In this document: in pieces, positions 35,801-44,100 of the stretch
How the letters are laid out: every line of letters begins with the position of its first letter
Position numbering within the stretch: the stretch's first letter is position 1
Assembly (NCBI GenBank): GCA_030562195.1
Contig: CM060201.1
Coordinates: forward strand, 29,804,067 to 29,868,066
Reading direction: 5' to 3'
Origin: Nipponacmea schrenckii
Taxonomy: Eukaryota; Mollusca; Gastropoda; Lottiidae
Length of the DNA: 64,000 bases
The notes under the pieces: model-generated
What the model saw: the letters and a program-made list of their open reading frames with translations, nothing else
What the model was told of the DNA's origin: nothing
Database searches by the model: none
Translations under genes and position numbers: made by a program

Positions 35801-36751
35801 CACAATCTTGGATTAGATTTATTGACACTTTGTTTTGTATCGCAATGGCTGCTGGCTTTTTCCAAAACCTTCTCCTTTTATGTTGAATTAACTACTCTTT
35901 TTTTATCGTATTTATATAATATTTAATGTTTTTGAAGATTGTGTCAGTGGTGACCTGTACTATGTTATTTTTGTTGAATTTACCACAGAGGTCAGGATGA
36001 CTGATGAACAAATATTACAGGTGCCTTGCTTAATTTACTGTTTATAAGACATATAGAAATAGGCGTAGGTAAAGAAGCACAAGAAATATGCAGACAGCGT
36101 TACCAAGAGAAAATAATGCTGCCTGTATGAGCAGGTGAAACGTTGAGAAAATGCCAGAAATATAGTCAGATTTATCCGCGTTCGACAGTTAAAAGGACCA
36201 CTCTTCATTTCTTGAGACGCTGGCTAAAATGGAGCAAGTTAGAGTTCCTCGGAACTGGTGCTGTAAAAGCTCCTCTGTTGCTTGGAAGAGACATCAGCAG
36301 CCGAACTAGACGGTTTTTTTTTTGTCATTGCCTCCGACCTGTACCACTGACAAGGGGAATCCTGAAAAATCCGAAAGTTTATCTCGACCTTTGCTAGGAT
36401 TGAACCATGCACCCCCAGGTTAGCGAGCAAGCGTCTAACTCACTGAGCCACCGTGGCCCCCTTGACCCTGGAGAAATCGGTAGCATTGATTGAGGTTCAT
36501 ATATCATTATATTGGTTTCTTTTCAGATTGACGAGATTTTAAGCAATTACGTGGAAAATTATAAAGACAACAGGAAAAATGGCGCCATTCAAGCGGTCAG
36601 AATAAACCAGGTTAAAATGGGGACGTTTGATAAACTGCGAAATATGCAGTTAGAAAATAACCCCGACTGTTGTTTCGGACAATACAAAACTCCAAGAATT
36701 CTGCGTAGAAGGGACTACTTAAAGTTTTTGTTGGATCTGGGAATAGCTTAA
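29770..36751 (+). CDS. GHDC: GH3-domain protein (animal GHDC-like), 8 exons, 654 aa
   Basis: Coding exons are 29770-29815, 30590-30724, 31898-32892, 33360-33569, 34190-34317, 35250-35392, 35938-36020 and 36527-36751. All borders are GT-AG, all phases agree, and the sum is 1965 nt. The start is the ATG at 29770; an in-frame TAA lies at 29752. The GH3 fold is an acyl-adenylate-forming (ANL-type) enzyme fold; plant members join amino acids to acyl hormones, while the reaction of animal members is not established. Visible motifs: nucleotide-binding 'NTTSGTTSGVSK' (residues 191-202), 'MATEGVYG' (412-419), and 'GLYRYRTQDIIKVTGY' (478-493), in which the acidic residue D486 is kept but the preceding Gly usual in the family is Gln. 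Hydrophobic segments at about 27-43 and 62-78 suggest a membrane anchor, perhaps in the ER. Family call is strong; orthology to GHDC is inferred. Confidence 0.93.
30045..30500 (+). repeat. 30-bp minisatellite in GH3 intron 1
   Basis: About 14 units of 'ctgtgaccatattacctggt' plus 'gcccgtatta' alternate between 'atatta' and 'atgtca' forms. Because 30 is a multiple of 3, long frames open on both strands. One 29-bp unit near 30240 shifts the frame. Confidence 0.95.
30590..30724 (+). CDS. GHDC: GH3 exon 2 (membrane anchor)
   Basis: The acceptor is 'ttctttcag'. It encodes basic residues followed by the hydrophobic 'LSILMFGALLISLYILA' and ends in phase 1 at 'GAAG|gtatag'. The basic flank before the segment suits a type II or signal-anchor topology. 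Confidence 0.88.
31499..31818. repeat. 64-bp tandem repeat with inverted ends in GH3 intron 2
   Basis: About four units contain 'aacccaggtgataatttaat' and 'tgattaaaaacttgaa'. The block is bracketed by 'acggtggtc' (31499) and 'gaccaccgt' (31810), possibly a small TIR element carrying the array. Confidence 0.78.
31898..32892 (+). CDS. GHDC: GH3 exon 3 (main GH3 domain)
   Basis: The acceptor is 'tttttttcag'; the donor is 'CCCAG|gtattt'. It holds the second hydrophobic segment (residues 62-78) and the conserved 'TSGTTSGVSK' loop that, in the family, contacts ATP. Confidence 0.92.
33360..33569 (+). CDS. GHDC: GH3 exon 4
   Basis: The acceptor is 'acattacag'. It is phase 0 at both ends and encodes 'MATEGVYG', the family's acyl/nucleotide-site motif, and the 'FEYVFLVNYQFFEFI' strand region. 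Confidence 0.9.
34190..34317 (+). CDS. GHDC: GH3 exon 5 (Tyr-Arg-x-x-Asp motif)
   Basis: The acceptor is 'ttttttcag'. It encodes 'YELVITTREGLYRYRTQD', containing the Asp expected to hold the ribose of ATP, and ends in phase 2 at 'GGCAG|gtatga'. Confidence 0.92.
34408..34601. mobile_element. TIR element with tRNA-like core in GH3 intron 5
   Basis: The 42-bp ends 34408-34449 and 34560-34601 are inverted copies with three mismatches; both contain 'ggataacactttcttggtat'. The core on the minus strand has an A-box-like 'tggccgagtgg' (34549-34539), a long-arm spacer, and a B-box-like 'ggttcgaaacc' (34497-34487), as in Ser/Leu tRNAs. Acceptor halves do not pair well, so it is probably not a working tRNA. 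Confidence 0.85.
34830..35110. repeat. 17-bp minisatellite in GH3 intron 5
   Basis: Units of 'atctgatgttatgacca' and 'atctgaacttgtgcgca' alternate. Looser copies start near 34690. The core 'tgaccaatctg' resembles the other GTGACCA-type arrays. Confidence 0.85.
35250..35392 (+). CDS. GHDC: GH3 exon 6
   Basis: The acceptor is 'cctttttag'. It encodes 'SGDVLNLRSEKVHVDMV', the hinge into the C-terminal subdomain, and ends in phase 1 at 'CTAG|gtatgt'. Confidence 0.88.
35938..36020 (+). CDS. GHDC: GH3 exon 7
   Basis: The acceptor is 'gtttttgaag' and the donor is a weaker 'ACAG|gtgcct'. It encodes 'GDLYYVIFVEFTTEV', matching the C-terminal subdomain strand of GH3 proteins. Found by extending the phase, not by a long frame. 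Confidence 0.82.
36300..36461 (-). mobile_element. SINE family S1 head and body in GH3 intron 7
   Basis: The minus strand begins 'ggggccacggtggctcagtg' (A box TGGCTCAGTGA), then 'catggttcaatcctagc' (B box GGTTCAATCC), then enters the S1 body. This copy shows that S1 is tRNA-derived. Confidence 0.85.
36527..36751 (+). CDS. GHDC: GH3 exon 8 (terminal)
   Basis: The acceptor is 'ttcttttcag'. It ends '...FLLDLGIA' with TAA at 36749. It encodes 'FGQYKTPRILRRRDYLKFL', the conserved 'G..KtPr.l....' tail of GH3 proteins. Candidate polyadenylation signals are ATTAAA near 37113 and AATAAA near 37207. Confidence 0.92.
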   Translation: MDEILSNYVENYKDNRKNGAIQAVRINQVKMGTFDKLRNMQLENNPDCCFGQYKTPRILRRRDYLKFLLDLGIA

Positions 36752-38199
36752 AATTGAATGATGATTTGGCTGAACGAGTTGGGTCGTTTGCACAGAGAGA
36801 TGTGATTATTCTCATAACATAGAGGTTTCAATAGTCAATGGACTTATGGACTTTAACTTGTTTAATATTATCAGAATTGATCCATATCCATTTATGTTCT
36901 TCTATATCTACCTACTGTTGTACCCATTGTCATAGATCTGATTAACAAGTGCTGGTTACCTGTTTTCTTAAGGCTATAATAGTATCTTTGAGTGTATCCC
37001 ATTGTTGAAGAAATAGTTTAATTTAATTCTTTATAACCAACGGGACATTTGTATTTGGCCAGTAGACCTATATCGTGCAATATTCATATATTTTTTATCA
37101 TATTCATTCAATATTAAAGGGTCTAATTGAATTCAAAATGCAATGTATACGTCTCCCTTTAACGCCTCTTAGGATGACCAAAGCTTCATTAAAACTACAA
37201 GTATACAATAAAACTAAGCAGCATTTTTCAATTATTACTTATCTTAATCATCTTATAAAGAGGCTCTATTCTGCAGTCCTAGCAGCTGGTAAGTCCAACT
37301 GATGAATGCATACAGTTATTAACCAAGGTTGAAATTTTATGTACATTCTAAGAGTAAGTTTTCCTTTGAATCCCCTCCAATGAAAGGATAAAAAGAAGGA
37401 TATACGCCAAAAGGAGAAATTTCATAGTTTTGATTTTATCTGCTTTAGGAAATGATAACGGTGATTTTCCGATACGATCGTTTGATTGCAGTAGAACCAA
37501 GACCATTTATTGAAGGCTGATACGGGTAGCCGAAAGTCATATTAATTGGTTCGGCAAATATTGAGCCCACAACATCTCTTTAACTTTCAAAATGAAATAC
37601 GCTAACAAACTCCAAGCGCACAACGGTGGCTACAAAACTTGTTGCTCATTCTTTGTGCTCGTTTCTTTCTTCATGTTTTTTTTAATGTAATCAAGGTTTA
37701 AGGCAGTATATTCATATATTATCATATACTATTGTTATTTTAACGTAACTTTCGATAAAATCATGTAAAAACAACCCGTTTCACTTATTTATTATTTAAC
37801 AACCAAGCAAACTGCAAATCCTCATAAATTCGATGCCTTCCTCTTTGCATATCTATCAAAGTTCATGGTGTACGACCTTTATAACTTCTTTAGTCCTCAT
37901 TAACGCCTCGGCCTTTGAGACACTGAACGCGAGGTTCAAAACGCAAATTACATCACCCTGCGAGAAAATTGGCTTAGAACGTCGAACACCACACTAACGA
38001 AGCAAAACTATCAGTCACATCCAAAACTGGTGTATTTTTCTATAAGAATAGAAAGTATAGGCTTATATTCCCAATTTCTTATATTCTTGAAATTTTGAAA
38101 ATTAAGAGTGATTCACGGGCATCTGAGGTTACGTCATTCTTGCCAGCAATCTCGTCGATGTTCAAGATGGTCAGATATATTTGACGAAAATATTGAATA
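36752..38199. other. GH3 3' flank; no further gene seen
   Basis: Holds the candidate GH3 polyadenylation signals. The frame 37075-37302 lacks a domain, and no repeat was recognised before the transposon. Confidence 0.5.
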
Positions 38200-38205
38200 C
38201 TTTTG

Positions 38206-39512
38206 TATGGCGGGGGAAAGCGGCGAGAACCTAATGCTATGTAGAAATGTCTAATTCAAAACACAAATGTAACATAATGCAACACCAAACACCTAAATCG
38301 TCTAATACAAAAGACAAAATACATGAAACCTTTTATTCATAATACCTCACACGTCTAATGCAAAAAACAAAGTACAAAAAACCTCTATTACATAATAAAT
38401 ATAACCTCTAATGCACAATTGATTTTACAACCTGTAACATCTAACATAGCATTAGATGACATATCTACTTAACATTAACTACATATCTTTTGTAATATCT
38501 TTATTTAGGTCAATGTCAAGGTCGAAATATTGAGTTTGGCACCCTCACGTTATATTTGCGTCGGTTTGGTTTCAAAACGGTCAGACGTCGCAATATACAT
38601 ACTTCTAAATCCAACCTTCTCACAGATTCACGAACCCTTATTTCTTGAAGATTTTATCCATCAGCAGGTAGGTGTGCCCTCACAGATCTTCTTGTCATAT
38701 TGGATTCCAAACTCAGTAAGCCTTATCCTTAATGTTCTCACACTTATTCCAAAGAGTTCCCCAATATCTTTCTGCTTGAAATTGCAATCAATCAAAAATT
38801 CCAGCTGGCTCAATGGTATGTCAATCTTTGGTCTGCCCGTTTTCCCGTACACTAACGTCGGTTCTACTCCAAAAGATTCTTCTTCATCAAGCACTTGTTG
38901 TTGATGAACCATGTTATCTACAAGATTAGATGCAGAAGACAAACATTCCATGACATGGTCTATTTGAGGGTCTTTAAACATCATAGATACCTCTGACAAG
39001 ATACCAGACACCATGTCTAGTTCTCTAGCAACATACTCAATGGATTGCCTACTTTCAAGTTTGTAAGCTAAATTTGTTATCATTCGTTTCAATTTCACAA
39101 TGATTTCGGCAGCCATGATGAAAACAATAAAAGTTATATCGCCTTAGTTTGGAAGGAATTATTGTGTCTATTAGAAAAAAAAATGACCTTGACATTGACC
39201 TAAATAAAGATATTACAAAAGATATGTAGTTAATGTTAAGTAGATATGTCATCTAATGCTATGGTAGGGTAGATGTTTCAGGTTGTAAAATCAGTTGTGC
39301 ATTAGAGGTTATATGTATTATGTAATAGAGGTTTCTTGTACTTTGTTTTTTTTTTTGCATTAGACGTATGAGGTATTATATATAATAAGTTTCATGAATT
39401 TTGTCCTTTGCATTAGACGTTTTAGGTATTATGTATTGCATTATGTTACATTTGTGTTTTGAATTAGACATTTCTACATAGCATTAGGTTCTTGCCGCTT
39501 TCCCCCGCCATA
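38206..39512 (-). mobile_element. IS3EU-like DNA transposon, internally deleted (1307 bp)
   Basis: The element is bounded by 'tatggcgggggaaagcggc' (38206) and its inverse ending at 39512, with a perfect 6-bp target duplication 'cttttg' at 38200-38205 and 39513-39518. The terminal inverted repeats are long, about 318 bp (38206-38523) and 327 bp (39186-39512), and highly similar. A TAYGG-type terminus and 6-bp duplication agree with what I recall of the IS3EU superfamily. The inside holds a transposase remnant lacking its catalytic core, so the copy is non-autonomous. Confidence 0.9.
38524..39116 (-). pseudogene. truncated IS3EU-type transposase (helix-turn-helix plus integrase scrap)
   Basis: The main frame (39116 to 38661, 151 aa) starts MAAEIIVKLKRM. 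It ends with a 'GRPKIDIPLSQLEFLI' linker and a helix-turn-helix 'KQKDIGELFGISVRTLRIRL' followed by 'TEFGI', the DNA-binding part that precedes the DDE integrase in this family. Shortly downstream, in another frame and ending at 38524, is 'IRVRESVRRLDLEV', 'LRRLTVLKPNRRKYNVRVP' and 'NS', which matches the start of the integrase domain. The DDE core is absent: coding sequence stops at the inner edge of the left TIR. A 'ctgtgagg' donor-like site after 'KKIC' could mean the scrap was once joined by splicing. No evidence it is expressed. Confidence 0.8.
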
Positions 39513-39518
39513 CTTTTG

Positions 39519-40402
39519 GTCCACCGGGAAGATCGTTTATTTGACAGGTGACTATATATTGAAGTGGTATAAAAGATAATTAATCAACTTTTAAAAGGTC
39601 AGTGCATACAGAACAGATGTATCTTAATATAGGTACTCATTAACGAAAAAAAGGGACAACTCAAAGGCTAAAATTAAAATATTTTAGGGCTTAATTATTG
39701 TACAAATTCGGAATTTTATAACTCAATTAAACAGTTTAGATTTGAACGGATTTGATTTGCACATATAACGCTAAAGAAACTTGGAAAAAACACTTAAGTG
39801 TCAGGATTGAGACATCTCCAAACCTTAGAAAACCTTAAAAATTAGGTTTGATGCGCTTGCATCTACAAGCAATTTCAAACAAAATTGATTGTCACCCGAG
39901 TGAAAATACACAAAAAAACCTGTAAGAACACAAGATATAATGGATATACTATTTCTAGGTTTATTATAAGTTTTAAAACACAAACAGGTAACATTATCAA
40001 GTATAATGTACAATGTTTAACAACCATACAACACAATAATGATCAAAGATGACCATATAATAACAAAGGAAATGGCATAAACCCAATGAGGTGTAAAAAC
40101 AATTAAGAGCACTATCTGATGATAACTAAAAACAACAATATAAGCATCAGATAATAATCATAATAGCACCAATATAGAAGCACTAGGTGAACCTCGGAGA
40201 ATTATATGGACCTTATTTTTTAAATAATTGGGATAACATAATGGGCAGAAAATGTATTTGTTATCTTTCGGAACGACTTTAAATGATCAACGGCTAAAGG
40301 GACGAAACTCTAAGATAAGACAATCACTGACTTTTGAATCATGCATTGTTTTAATGACTCTCCTCTGAGGTCAGACATGGAGAACCAAACCATCAGACAA
40401 AA
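39519..40402. other. no gene seen
   Basis: AT-rich; the minus frame at 39825-40013 lacks a domain. Confidence 0.45.
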
Positions 40403-40611
40403 GAGTCTAAGCGTTTGGAAGTGACAAAAAATCCGAGGCCCCATACCCATGTGCTACATTGCACGTTAAAGATCCAGTTAAAAATCGAATAGACTAATGC
40501 GCCGCTCTCTTGACAAGCAAAATTTTCCTCATTTCCTCACTGCATTGCAAGGTCCGTGTTCATTAGTCCATGGGGTTCAGGTTTGTTGTAAAACCCCATT
40601 CCATTTCAGGA
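40403..40611 (+). mobile_element. SINE family S1, headless copy
   Basis: 'ggccccatacccatgtgcta', 'gcacgttaaagatccag' and the tail 'aaaccccattccatttca' appear in family order on the plus strand. Confidence 0.75.
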
Positions 40612-40931
40612 CATAGTGATAAAAAGTGAAAATTTTCATACACTAAAGCTTTTATTTAGGTTATTAGAACGAAATATGTTATCTGTAGAAGGATACTATA
40701 GTAAAATATAAAAATGTTGAATAAATAGAATACTTTGATAAGATTTAATTAAGATTCATAAATGATCAATGCTGGTGCAATCTAGATATAATATTTCAAT
40801 ACTTCCTATGAGTTAATCAATATGCTAGGCCAGCTACCCTGATGAGTACTTGATACCCGAAACATTAGATGAAATCCCAATCTTATAAAGGCTAGCGACT
40901 TGGTACTCGACTTAAAAATTTTTTTATCAAA

Positions 40932-40937
40932 TTTATT
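40932..40937 (-). terminator. candidate polyadenylation signal of the PLPP-like gene
   Basis: 'tttatt' on the plus strand is AATAAA on the gene strand, about 110 bases beyond the stop codon at 41047. Confidence 0.5.
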
Positions 40938-41046
40938 TTCGGAATACAATAGAAAATCCTTGAAAACCGATTTGTTGCGCTCAAACTTAAAGGTCCGTGG
41001 TTGTACATGTGGCGTTTTTTTTCCCATCATTAATGTCCGAAGATTC

Positions 41047-41112
41047 TTAAGAAGTTATATGGCGATCTTTTGATTTTTCAACGTATTTTAAGAAGATGTG
41101 AACTTTGTAACA
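41047..41112 (-). CDS. PLPP: PLPP-like exon 6 (terminal)
   Basis: The acceptor 'ttttttcgtttcag' is strong and phase 0. It encodes 'CYKVHIFLKYVEKSKDRHIT' and S, then TAA. A short basic cytosolic tail is expected at this place, but its sequence is poorly conserved in the family, so this exon is the least certain. Confidence 0.7.
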   Translation of the reverse strand, partial: CYKVHIFLKYVEKSKDRHITS

Positions 41113-44100
41113 CTGAAACGAAAAAAAAAAAAACCATTGTCTTACTCCGTTACTATTGAATATTAGGATATGAAGATGGCATATTGACGAGTATTAGGAT
41201 ATGAAGATGGAATATTGACGAGTATTATGGAATATTGAGGGAATGAAGACGGAATATTTACGAGATTAGGAAATGAAGATGGCATATTGACGAGTATTAA
41301 GAAATGAAGATGGCATATTGACGAGTATTAAGAAATGAAGACGGAATATTGACGAATATTATTATATAGAGGGAATGAAGACGGAATATTTACGAGATTA
41401 GGAAATGAAGATGGAATATTTACGAGATTAGGAAATAAAGATGGAATATTAACGAGTATTATGAAATATTTCCAAGTATTAGGGAATGAAGATGGAATAT
41501 TGACGAGTATTTGGAAATGAAGATGGAATATTGACGAGTTTTAGGAAACGAAGATGAAATATTGACAAGTATTTGAAAATGAAGATGGAATATTGACGAG
41601 TTTTAGAAAATGCAGATGGAGTATTAGGAAATGAAGATGGAATATTGACGAGTATTATGGAATATTGACGAGTATAATAATTGGGGAATCAAAATAGCAT
41701 GTTGACGAGTATTTGGTAATGAAGATTTAATATTTGCGGGTATTAAGAAATGAAAATGGATTATTTACGAGTATTACGAAATGAAGATGGAATAGAAACG
41801 AGTATTAAGAACTGAAGATGGATTATTTATTATGACGAGTATTAGGGAATGCAAATGGAATATTGACGAGAATTAGGAAATGCAAATGGAATATTGACGA
41901 GTATTAGGAAATGAAGATGGAATATTGACGTGTATTAGCAAATAATAATGGAAAATTGATGGGTACTAGGAATTACATACCATAATAAAAGCAATAATGA
42001 TTCCAAGAATATTGCCAGCCAAAACATCACTCCAATGATGTTTATAGTCTGAGATTCTAGATATACTAATATAATAAGCTATACAGAATAACATAGTCTG
42101 TAGCAATGGTTTCATTAAAAGCAATCCTCTCCATGTAAACCTCACTTCTAAATATATCTAAAATTTGAAAGAAACTAAAATATTATCAAATGATCCTTCT
42201 GGAATTACTGATGCCACTCTGAGAATGGGCTTCCGTCATCTAGGACATTGGTATTTCAATGTACTTTAGTTTGAATGTTGGTTGTGCCTACTGAACATAA
42301 TTATGTAGTTTAATATTTGTAAAGGTTCAAGCTATTACCCCGATCAAAATGAACTACAACAAAGAGGTTTTATGCATGTGTATCAGAGACACTGATAGCA
42401 TCAATTTGCACTATTCTAATTTTCAATCATACATCTGTGGTTCCAGCAATTTTACTAAAACTAACTATTTGATGACATCACTAAACGCAAAATACGCTCT
42501 ATCACAGGCTTTTGCGTTTTATTGGCGTCATCAAACACTTGATTTTAGTGAAATTAAAGGAACCACAAACGTCCGATTGGAAATGTCTGGCGGTGCCTTG
42601 TTTGATTGGGGAGACTTACCAAAGCAAACAACATGGTATAAGTGATCATAGATGCATAATAGGACGGAAATGATATTCTGAAATTAAAAAAACAAACATT
42701 TGGAACACATATGAAGAACTTTTTTGGAGGTGGATTTCTTTAAATTCTGTCTTGGCAAATACGTTTTCATTTAAGACAAATTTGCTATCTTTGGTGGCCT
42801 CAAACTATTTTCAGGATGGTTCAGGATGGTTTATTCCTAAAGCATAATTTTAAATTTTACCTGGCATTTTCAATTTTCTTAGAATTTCCAGTGCAGACAT
42901 TCTTTTCAATATAACCCATACTACAGTTGAATAGTGTATAATCCGGTTGACAAATAGTCAGAAAATTTGGCCTTAAACGTCCAATTGAATATTTTCCTAT
43001 ATTTGTCAATAAATAATTTAAGGATGCACCGAAGAAGAAATATATCAAAATAGGAATCCACATTTTTAGCCATTTTGTTAACATGAATCTCCGGTAGTTG
43101 ACAGTTTTTGTAATTGTATGCGTGTACACTACAATCAACTCAACAATCCAAATCTGGAAAAAAAAACAAGAATGAAAGAGAGCTTGACATACTACATAGA
43201 AACTTCACCATATTTTATCAAGAACAATTATTTCTTTAGTTTAAATATAGGGCTTACTTTCTTCATAATAACGTTTGTAAGCATATTCTGGTAAAAGAGC
43301 CACCACTAAAGGAAGTACTTGGAACATTTGTCAATGACCATTTTACCATTGACTTAGACAAATATGCGTTGACTGTAAGTAATCATGATTGTTTTCTTTC
43401 CTTAAAGATAATAGGCGTTAGAATACACTCGTCCTACGGCTTATATTTGTGTTTCAGATTGACTATTAGTTAAATAAGTATGCATCCCACACTTTTCCAA
43501 ATTTTAAAAAGCCACAATAAAAAAATATTCGGAATTTTTAAAAAAAAGTGAGCCAGCGACGATTCCATTCAGTTCGAGAATAAAAGCGTCTGGTAAATCA
43601 ACGCTAAAACATCATAATAGGCAACAGCATTTTGACAATAGACAACAGCATGGAAATAGGCAGCCACAACAATCCAATAACAGACAGCAGCAACAGGATA
43701 CCAATCCCATTGTGAAGGCTTTATTTCAGATTCTGCAGTGCCTACATCACGCGTCTGTAATTTCTCAGCAAGCAAACAATGGTTCGCCCACTCGCGGTTT
43801 CCTATTCAAAATCAATGATTTAAACCGGTTTGTTAAACCAGCTTTAAGAAATACATCAATTTTATCTGTAATTCAAAACATTAATAAAGCTTGGGCTAAA
43901 GACGTGGCATTGGCACTAAAATCTCATTATGAGAATATGCTTGCAGAAAAAATCAACTTTGTGAAGTCACGCAACCTTTCTGATCAAAATTTAAGACAGT
44001 TCTCGTCAGAAGCGGTTAATTGGGCAAAGAAATCATACCGCCGACTACAACGCGAAACTTTAGACAAATACACTCGTACGTTAAATTCTCTCACGTGCCA

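Noticed and set aside
42349..42645. A 98-codon plus-strand open frame
   Set aside because: It runs through a MITE and antisense over PLPP exon 4, with no domain.
42620..42677. That the missing C2 Gly-His is an artefact of wrong exon choice
   Set aside because: The exon has strong splice sites, the expected length and phase, and family residues on both sides. No other Pro-Ser-Gly-His coding segment is visible between exons 3 and 5.
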